Of a stretch of 64,000 nt of DNA, positions 57,902-64,000 are shown piece by piece; the stretch's first letter is position 1; every line of letters starts with the position of its first letter. Made by a program: the position numbers and the translations under genes. The notes under the pieces were generated by a model that ran no database searches, was not told the origin of the DNA, and saw nothing but the letters and a program-made list of their open reading frames with translations. Location: NCBI RefSeq assembly GCF_017922435.1, contig NZ_VDEZ01000001.1, positions 682,001 through 746,000 of the forward strand, given 5' to 3'. Origin of the DNA: Thalassospira sp. ER-Se-21-Dark. GTDB taxonomy: Bacteria > Pseudomonadota > Alphaproteobacteria > Rhodospirillales > Thalassospiraceae.

Positions 57902-58474
57902 ATGGTTCAACTGACTCGTATCTATACAAAATCCGGTGACAAGGGCAAAACCGCCCTGGGCAATGGCACGCGCGTTGCCAAAAATGATGTGCGCGTAGAG
58001 GCCTATGGCACCGTTGATGAAACCAATGCCGTGATTGGTGTCGCCCGCCTGCATGCCGATGGCGACGTCGATGAGATGCTGGCCCGAATCCAGAACGATC
58101 TTTTTGATCTTGGGGCTGATCTGTGCACGCCGGGCGATGGCAGCGACGATAACCCCGAACGGCCCGCCCTTCGCATTACCGCCAAGCAAACCGAACGCCT
58201 TGAGGCCGAGATCGATCAGATCAACGAAGCCCTTGATCCGCTGAAATCATTCGTTCTGCCCGGTGGCAGTGCGCTTTCGGCACAACTGCATGTCGCGCGC
58301 ACGGTTTCGCGCCGGGCCGAACGCCTTATTGTCGAACTGGCCGGGATCGAGACGATCAATCCCGAGGCCGTGCGCTATATCAACCGGCTGTCTGACCACA
58401 TGTTTGTTCTCGCCCGCCACGCCAACAATGGCGGCAAGGATGATGTTCTCTGGAAGCCTGGGCTAACCCGATAA
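57902..58474 (+). CDS. PduO/MMAB-type ATP:cob(I)alamin adenosyltransferase
   Basis: 190 aa. N-terminal ATP-binding motif TRIYTKSGDKGKTALGNGTRV, VDETNAVIGVAR, then the C-terminal RTVSRRAERL with the conserved Arg residues and YINRLSDHMFVLAR. It makes adenosylcobalamin, the cofactor required by the ethylmalonyl-CoA mutase encoded at 40155. It starts 46 bp after the HIG1-like gene and may be cotranscribed with it. Confidence 0.96.
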   Translation: MVQLTRIYTKSGDKGKTALGNGTRVAKNDVRVEAYGTVDETNAVIGVARLHADGDVDEMLARIQNDLFDLGADLCTPGDGSDDNPERPALRITAKQTERLEAEIDQINEALDPLKSFVLPGGSALSAQLHVARTVSRRAERLIVELAGIETINPEAVRYINRLSDHMFVLARHANNGGKDDVLWKPGLTR

Positions 58475-58726
58475 ACTGACGTGATAACAAGATTATCGGA
58501 CAAAATCCTTGTTCCCTTGCGGATTTTTGCCGTATCAAGACGGCGAAGGGCATCAAGATTTTCGTGAAGTAGTTGTCGTTAACGTCAACACCTTTACGTA
58601 AATTGACAACCTGCGTAGCACTACCTATTGTGCGTCGCGGGGAAAACATTACCATGCGGGCCAACGCAAACTGCCTTGGCAGGGAGCAAACCCGCAGTTT
58701 CGACAACAAAAACGAACAGGTCTGTC

Positions 58727-59476
58727 ATGAAGGTTCTTGTCGCCGTTAAGCGCGTTGTGGATTACAACGTCAAGATCCGTGTCAAACAGGACCAGTCTGG
58801 CGTTGAGTTGAACAACGTTAAGATGTCCATGAACCCGTTTGACGAAATCGCCGTTGAAGAGGCCATCCGCCTCAAGGAAGCGGGCACCGCCACCGAAGTG
58901 GTTGCTGTGTCGCTCGGCGTTAAACAGTGCCAGGAAACCCTGCGCACCGCCCTCGCCATGGGTGCCGATCGCGGCATTCTGGTTGAAACCGAGGACGAAC
59001 TCCAGCCGCTGGCTGTTGCAAAGCTTCTGAAAGAAGTCGTTGCCAAGGAAAGCCCGGATCTCGTGATTCTCGGCAAACAGGCAATTGACGATGATGCCAA
59101 CCAGACCGGTCAGATGCTGGCCGCGCTGCTGGATTGGCCGCAGGGCACCTTCGCGTCCAAGGTTGTCGTTGCTGACGGCAAGCTTGATGTCACGCGTGAA
59201 ATCGACGGTGGTCTTGAAACCATCAAGATTGATCTTCCGGCAATCGTTACCACTGACCTGCGCCTCAACGAGCCGCGTTATGCGTCGCTGCCGAACATCA
59301 TGAAAGCCAAGAAAAAGCCGCTCGACACCCTGAGCCCGGCCGACCTTGGTGTTGATACCGCGCCGCGCCTGAAAACCCTGAAAGTTTCCGAACCGGAAGC
59401 ACGTCAGGCAGGTGTCAAAGTTGCCGACGTCGCAGAGCTTGTCGACAAGCTCCGCAACGAAGCAAAAGTAATCTAA
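58727..59476 (+). CDS. etfB: Electron transfer flavoprotein beta subunit
   Basis: 249 aa. [20 protein letters not shown] start, [22 protein letters not shown] and the AMP-binding region [21 protein letters not shown]. It forms the FAD-containing heterodimer with EtfA and takes electrons from acyl-CoA dehydrogenases such as Mcd. ATG 58727 is used; a longer reading to 58628 is not family-like. 15 bp before etfA. Confidence 0.97.
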   Translation: MKVLVAVKRVVDYNVKIRVKQDQSGVELNNVKMSMNPFDEIAVEEAIRLKEAGTATEVVAVSLGVKQCQETLRTALAMGADRGILVETEDELQPLAVAKLLKEVVAKESPDLVILGKQAIDDDANQTGQMLAALLDWPQGTFASKVVVADGKLDVTREIDGGLETIKIDLPAIVTTDLRLNEPRYASLPNIMKAKKKPLDTLSPADLGVDTAPRLKTLKVSEPEARQAGVKVADVAELVDKLRNEAKVI

Positions 59477-59491
59477 GCGGGGACCCATCAA

Positions 59492-60427
59492 ATGAGCATT
59501 CTTGTTATTGCCGAACACGACAATACCGAACTGAAGGGTGGCACGCTTAACACCGTTGCTGCTGCTCAGAAAATCGGTGGCGACATCACTGTTCTGGTCG
59601 CGGGCGAAGGCTGCAAGGCCGTTGCCGAAGCCGCTGCCAAGGTCGAAGGTGTCTCCAAGGTTCTCCTCGCAGACAACGCAGCCTATGGCCATTTCCTTGC
59701 GGAAAACATGGCGGGTCTGGTTGGTGAACTGGCGGGCGATTATAGCCACATTCTCACCTCGGCTTCTTCGTCGGGCAAAAACTTCATGCCGCGCGTTGCT
59801 GCCAAAAAAGACGTCGCACAGATTTCCGACATCACCGATGTTGTCGATGCCGATACCTTTGTGCGTCCGATCTATGCCGGTAACGCCATGGCAACCGTGC
59901 AGTCGACCGACAACCTGAAACTGATCACTGTCCGTACCACCGGCTTTGATCCTGTCGCCGCCGAAGGCGGTTCTGCATCCATCGAAGACGTTGCTGTTGC
60001 ATCCGATGCCGGCAAATCGACCTTCGTTGGTCAGGAACTGACCGAGTCGGAACGTCCGGAACTCACCGCTGCAAGCATCGTCATCTCTGGCGGTCGTGGC
60101 ATGGGTTCGGGTGAAAACTTCCACCTGATCGAACCGATTGCCGACAAACTCGGCGCTGCAATTGGCGCTTCTCGCGCTGCGGTTGATGCGGGCTATGCCC
60201 CCAACGACTGGCAGGTCGGCCAGACCGGCAAAGTTGTTGCACCGCAGCTATACATTGCTGTAGGCATTTCGGGTGCTATTCAGCACCTTGCCGGCATGAA
60301 GGACAGTAAGGTCATTGTCGCGATCAACAAGGACGAAGAGGCGCCGATCTTCTCGGTAGCGGATTACGGACTTGTCGGTGACCTGTTCGAGGCCCTTCCC
60401 GCTCTGGCGAGCGAACTCGACAAATAA
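59492..60427 (+). CDS. etfA: Electron transfer flavoprotein alpha subunit
   Basis: 311 aa. The C-terminal FAD-binding domain is complete: [53 protein letters not shown] and [12 protein letters not shown]. It is cotranscribed with etfB. The ETF-ubiquinone oxidoreductase gene is not in the window. Confidence 0.98.
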   Translation: MSILVIAEHDNTELKGGTLNTVAAAQKIGGDITVLVAGEGCKAVAEAAAKVEGVSKVLLADNAAYGHFLAENMAGLVGELAGDYSHILTSASSSGKNFMPRVAAKKDVAQISDITDVVDADTFVRPIYAGNAMATVQSTDNLKLITVRTTGFDPVAAEGGSASIEDVAVASDAGKSTFVGQELTESERPELTAASIVISGGRGMGSGENFHLIEPIADKLGAAIGASRAAVDAGYAPNDWQVGQTGKVVAPQLYIAVGISGAIQHLAGMKDSKVIVAINKDEEAPIFSVADYGLVGDLFEALPALASELDK

Positions 60428-60495
60428 TCTGATCCCCTTTAGGGTCAAGGCAACGCATACTCTTGTTTTGACCCTTGGGGACGAGTGGGGAACAA

Positions 60496-61383
60496 ATGGC
60501 TTCGTTGGAAGATATCAAAACCATTGGCGTAATCGGCGCCGGTCAGATGGGCAATGGTATTGCGCATGTGATCGCACTGGCCGGTTACGACGTCCGAATT
60601 CTCGACATCTCGCAAGATGCCCTTGATAAGGCCATCGGCGTGATGGAAAAGAACATGGACCGTCAGGTCAAAAAGGAGATCATTACCGCAGCGCAAAAAG
60701 ATGCGGCACTGAAACTGATCTCAACCGGAACGGAATATACCTTCCTGTCTGACTGTGACCTGGTCATCGAAGCGGCCACCGAGAACGAAGAGATCAAGAA
60801 ACAGATCTTCAAGGCTCTGTGCCCGGTGCTCGGCCCGGAAGCGATCATCGCGACCAACACTTCTTCGATTTCGGTCACCCGTCTGGCGTCCTATACCGAC
60901 CGCCCGGCAAAGTTCATGGGCATGCACTTCATGAACCCGGTGCCGCTGATGAAACTGGTCGAACTGATCCGTGGTATTGCCACGGACGAAACCACCTATC
61001 GCACCATTCATGAACTGACCAAAAAGCTCGGCAAGGACACGGCAAGTGCCGAAGACTTCCCGGCCTTTATCGTCAACCGCATCCTGCTTCCGATGATCAA
61101 CGAGGCGATCTACACCCTTTACGAAGGTGTGGGGAATGTCGAATCCATCGATACCGCGATGCGTCTGGGTGCGAACCATCCGATGGGCCCGCTGCAGCTG
61201 GCAGACTTTATTGGTCTCGATACCTGCCTGTCGATCATGCATGTCCTGCATGATGGCCTAGCCGATACCAAGTATCGCCCGTGCCCGCTTCTGGTCAAAT
61301 ATGTCGAAGCCGGATGGCTTGGCCGCAAGGCTGGCCGTGGCTTCTATGACTATAGCGGCGACGAACCGACCCCGACCCGCTAA
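60496..61383 (+). CDS. hbd: 3-hydroxybutyryl-CoA dehydrogenase
   Basis: 295 aa, the short monofunctional form. NAD loop GVIGAGQMGNGIAHV, catalytic His-Glu region FMGMHFMNPVPLMKLVEL, and NRILLPMINEAIYTLYEGVG. It interconverts acetoacetyl-CoA and 3-hydroxybutyryl-CoA, feeding either PHB-type metabolism or crotonyl-CoA for Ccr. ATG 60496 has GTGGGGAA upstream. It follows etfBA by 68 bp, a common arrangement. Confidence 0.95.
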   Translation: MASLEDIKTIGVIGAGQMGNGIAHVIALAGYDVRILDISQDALDKAIGVMEKNMDRQVKKEIITAAQKDAALKLISTGTEYTFLSDCDLVIEAATENEEIKKQIFKALCPVLGPEAIIATNTSSISVTRLASYTDRPAKFMGMHFMNPVPLMKLVELIRGIATDETTYRTIHELTKKLGKDTASAEDFPAFIVNRILLPMINEAIYTLYEGVGNVESIDTAMRLGANHPMGPLQLADFIGLDTCLSIMHVLHDGLADTKYRPCPLLVKYVEAGWLGRKAGRGFYDYSGDEPTPTR

Positions 61384-61391
61384 GCGGTTGC

Positions 61392-61445
61392 ACGCCAGGA
61401 CTGGCGTTACGACATCAAAGCCGCTGCCCCGCAGCGGCTTTTTTT
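61392..61445 (+). terminator. Terminator of the etfBA-hbd unit
   Basis: A small stem ACGCCAG/CTGGCGT (about 61392-61408) is followed by the strong hairpin AAGCCGCTGC/GCAGCGGCTT (61418-61427, 61431-61440) with a CCC loop and a T-run. Confidence 0.92.
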
Positions 61446-61543
61446 GTTGCATTCCGTGCTTCAACCATCTGGAATGGTGATTGCTCTAACCCGCACAATC
61501 ATGATGTCGGGAAAAATCAAACGGTTCTGGAGGCCGTCCGAAC

Positions 61544-63010
61544 ATGTATCTCGGAATTGATGTCGGCACATCGGCAGTCAAGGCACTACTGATTGACGAA
61601 AACTCGGTCACCCTTGCCGAGGCTGATGTCCCTTTACGCGTATCCAGCCCCAAACCGTTCTGGAGCGAACAAAACCCCACCGACTGGTGGGACGCAACCC
61701 TGCGCGCCATCGATGACTTGCACCGCCAAACCCCGTCGGCAATCGCCGCAACCCGTGCAATCGGCCTGTCGGGTCAGATGCATGGCGCGACATTGCTGGG
61801 CGCGGATGACAAGCCACTCCGCCCGGCGATCCTGTGGAATGATGGCCGCGCCACCCGCGAATGCGCCGAACTTGATGCCGCCCTGCCCGACCTGGGCCAG
61901 CGCGCGGGTGTCGCCACCATGTCGGGCATGACCGCACCCAAACTGATCTGGCTACAAAAACACGAACCGGATGTCTTTGCCAAAATCAAAACCATCCTGC
62001 TGCCCAAGGATTACATCCGCTTTTGCCTCTCAGGCGACAAGGCCACCGAAATGTCTGATGCCGCGGGCACGCTCTGGCTTGATGAACAAAGCCGAAGCTG
62101 GAACCAAAGCGCGATCAAAGCTTGCGGTTTAACCCGCGATCAACTGCCACATCTGGTCGAAGGATCGGACATCACCGGTACGCTGCGCGCAACACTGGCC
62201 GACCGTTGGGGCATGCGGGACGACGTCATCATTGCCGGGGGTGGTGGTGATGCGGCGACCGGTGGCATCGGGGTCGGGGCAGTTTCCCATGGCGATGGCT
62301 TCATTTCGCTGGGCACCTCGTCACAGATCTTTGTCGCCTCTGACAAATACCGTCCCAAGCCCGAAGAACTCCTGCACAGCTTTGCCCATGCCATCCCGAA
62401 CCACTGGTTCCAGATGGCGGTCCTGCTTAACGGGGCAAGTTGCCTGAAATGGGCGGCCGACCTTCTGGGCGAGACCGACATTACCGCATTGCTCAACCGG
62501 GTAGAGGCACAACACGACGCCCCGTCTGATATCCTGTTCCTGCCCTACCTCAACGGGGAGCGCACCCCGCACAACAATCCGCATGCCCGGGGCGTATTCT
62601 TTGGTCTGGGCAGCGATACAGACCGCGAAACCTTGGTTCAGTCCGTGCTCGAAGGGGTCGGCTTTGCCCTCCGCGATGCCAAGTCCCGCCTGCACAAGGC
62701 CGGAACCAAGTGCGACCTGCCCGGCGTGATCGGCGGCGGTGCCCGCAGTCGCTACTGGATCAAGATGATTGCCGACATCCTTGGCAAACCACTTGCCCGC
62801 TATGAGGGCGCGACCAAGGGCCCGGCCTTTGGTGCCGCCCGTCTGGCCCGTCTGGCCCTGACCGGCGAACCGGTTGCAGACGTTTGCGTCAAACCCGCAA
62901 TCGAAGAAGTGATTGAACCTGATCTAACCCGCCATGATGCCTACCAGCCGCGCTTTGCCAAATTCCAGCGCATTTACGCTGCCTTGTCAGACGAATTCAC
63001 CCCTGACTGA
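61544..63010 (+). CDS. xylB: Xylulokinase
   Basis: 488 aa FGGY kinase. N-terminal phosphate loop LGIDVGTSAVKALLID, substrate-specific SGQMHGATLL, ILWNDGRA, and the C-terminal ADP-binding GVIGGGARSRYWIKMIADIL. It phosphorylates D-xylulose for the pentose phosphate route. A ribokinase gene follows after 150 bp, suggesting a pentose catabolic locus that continues outside the window. Confidence 0.95.
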   Translation: MYLGIDVGTSAVKALLIDENSVTLAEADVPLRVSSPKPFWSEQNPTDWWDATLRAIDDLHRQTPSAIAATRAIGLSGQMHGATLLGADDKPLRPAILWNDGRATRECAELDAALPDLGQRAGVATMSGMTAPKLIWLQKHEPDVFAKIKTILLPKDYIRFCLSGDKATEMSDAAGTLWLDEQSRSWNQSAIKACGLTRDQLPHLVEGSDITGTLRATLADRWGMRDDVIIAGGGGDAATGGIGVGAVSHGDGFISLGTSSQIFVASDKYRPKPEELLHSFAHAIPNHWFQMAVLLNGASCLKWAADLLGETDITALLNRVEAQHDAPSDILFLPYLNGERTPHNNPHARGVFFGLGSDTDRETLVQSVLEGVGFALRDAKSRLHKAGTKCDLPGVIGGGARSRYWIKMIADILGKPLARYEGATKGPAFGAARLARLALTGEPVADVCVKPAIEEVIEPDLTRHDAYQPRFAKFQRIYAALSDEFTPD

Positions 63011-63159
63011 CCGTCTGATCGCCTGATCAGACAGACCGGCTGCAATGCGGATCCATAACAATTTGATGATCTCGATAGATTTTGGCGACATCGCCCTTTA
63101 AACCCCTGATCTGAGAACAACATTAACTTAGTGGAATTCATTTATAAACGCGGACGATT

Positions 63160-64000
63160 ATGACGATTGCAGTTGTTGGAAGCTCGAACTTTGATTTTGC
63201 GGCCCGTGTGGCGAAGCTTCCTGTTCGGGGACAAACGGTTTCCTCCCGGGCGTACAAGACCGGACCGGGCGGCAAAGGATGCAATCAGGCACTTGCCGTC
63301 GCCCGACTTGGTGTTTCGCCTGTGTTCATCTCCAAGGTCGGCGATGACATGCTGGGCAAACAACTGATCGAAACCCTTGCCACCGAGGGGTTGGATACCA
63401 CCAACCTGATCGTCGCCGACGAAGCACAAACCGGCATTGCCCTGATCTCGATTGATGAGGCGGGTGAAAACATGATCACGGTTGTGGGTGGCGCCAACAT
63501 GACCATGACCCGAAACGACCTTCATGAAAAACAGGAACTGCTGCGCAACTGCGACTATCTTCTGTTGCAGCTTGAATGTCCGGTGGTGGCCATCGACTGC
63601 GCGATCAAATACGCCCGCGAAGGCAATGCAAAGGTCATTCTTGACCCGGCCCCGGTCGCCGATCTGGTCGTCATGCGCGATTTGCTGGCCCTGACCCATA
63701 TCGTCACCCCGAACCAAAGCGAATGCTTGGCCCTTACCGGTATTGATCCGGTGGATGAAGCCACCGCCAGTAGCGCCAGCATCAAGCTGCATGACATGGG
63801 CCCGGAAACCGTCATCATCAAAATGGGCGGAGATGGTGCGTTCTATTCATCGGGCGGGCAAACCGGCATGGTTCCGGGCTTTGAGGTCAACACGGTTGAT
63901 ACGGTGGGCGCAGGCGATTGCTTCAATGCCGGGCTGGCTGTCGCCCTGCATGGTGGTCAGCCGCTCAAGGATGCCGTGCGCTTTGCCTGTGCCACCGGCG
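63160..64000 (+). CDS. rbsK: Ribokinase (PfkB family), 3' end cut by window edge
   Basis: 280 codons visible, open to the last base. N-terminal substrate motif VGSSNFDF, PfkB signature 1 region GPGGKGCNQALAVARLG, KVGDDMLG, and signature 2 DTVGAGDCFNAGLAVAL with the catalytic Asp. The DP-APV and TPNQSE segments favour ribokinase over fructokinase. ATG 63160 has CGGA 5-6 bases upstream. Confidence 0.92.
   Translation, partial: MTIAVVGSSNFDFAARVAKLPVRGQTVSSRAYKTGPGGKGCNQALAVARLGVSPVFISKVGDDMLGKQLIETLATEGLDTTNLIVADEAQTGIALISIDEAGENMITVVGGANMTMTRNDLHEKQELLRNCDYLLLQLECPVVAIDCAIKYAREGNAKVILDPAPVADLVVMRDLLALTHIVTPNQSECLALTGIDPVDEATASSASIKLHDMGPETVIIKMGGDGAFYSSGGQTGMVPGFEVNTVDTVGAGDCFNAGLAVALHGGQPLKDAVRFACATG

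Noticed and set aside
58649-60124. 491-codon minus-strand frame opposite etfB and etfA
   Set aside because: Spans two well-supported genes on the other strand; shadow of codon bias.

Overview
This 64 kb window looks like chromosomal DNA of a free-living, aerobic, motile alphaproteobacterium of the Rhodospirillales type, most like Thalassospira. That placement rests on gene content and on remembered protein similarity, not on a search. Supporting content includes an aa3 oxidase cluster with CtaG and a CoxF-like peptide, split GcvPA/GcvPB, the ethylmalonyl-CoA pathway trio, two alphaproteobacterial CheZ-like proteins and a PilZ-containing chemoreceptor. I see no insertion sequence, prophage, CRISPR array or rRNA. 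Almost all of the window is ordinary, densely packed coding sequence, cut at both ends (an NAD-dependent dehydrogenase at the left, a ribokinase at the right).

Layout. 1-4.1 kb: a LysR regulator between a divergent dehydrogenase and a three-gene unit (DUF3100 membrane protein, small 5-TM protein, M20 aminoacylase). 4.3-7.2 kb: TPR lipoprotein, ispE, tRNA-Gln. 7.2-14.3 kb, minus strand: GAF/degenerate-GGDEF protein, ROK kinase, M16 protease, thrC, a stand-alone cyclic-nucleotide-binding protein and an M32 carboxypeptidase. 14.4-20.6 kb, minus strand: cytochrome c oxidase (ctaC, ctaD, ctaB, CoxF-like, ctaG, ctaE, DUF983, SURF1). 21.4-27.7 kb: two CheZ-like paralogs around YqgE, a DsbD/ScsB thiol reductase, a peroxiredoxin and an orphan gene. 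27.9-32.6 kb, minus strand: glycine cleavage operon behind a tandem glycine riboswitch. 32.7-36 kb: lipoprotein, ispH, thrB, rnhA. 36-40.1 kb: a GGDEF-EAL protein and a divergent SDR/TetR pair with a visible operator pair. 40.2-45.6 kb: ecm (minus), ccr and mcd. 45.9-47.9 kb: chemoreceptor. 48-51.5 kb, minus strand: ferric-reductase-like flavocytochrome, divergent SAH-hydrolase-like protein, YfcG-like GST. 51.7-57.6 kb: a cyanate uptake and degradation operon with a sigma-54 promoter and a divergent PAS/AAA+ activator. 57.7-64 kb: HIG1-like protein, cobalamin adenosyltransferase, etfBA, 3-hydroxybutyryl-CoA dehydrogenase, xylulokinase and ribokinase.

How the genes fit together. The B12-dependent Ecm, Ccr and Mcd form the core of C2 assimilation through ethylmalonyl-CoA. 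The adenosyltransferase could supply the Ecm cofactor, and EtfBA could take electrons from Mcd. Four proteins bear on c-di-GMP or chemotaxis output (an active-looking GGDEF-EAL, a degenerate GGDEF with an intact I-site motif, a PilZ chemoreceptor, and the CheZ pair). The best candidates for new biology are the DUF3100/5-TM/aminoacylase unit with its LysR palindromes, the complete promoter architecture of the cyanate operon, and the chemoreceptor that combines a globin-like fold lacking the proximal histidine with a PilZ domain.
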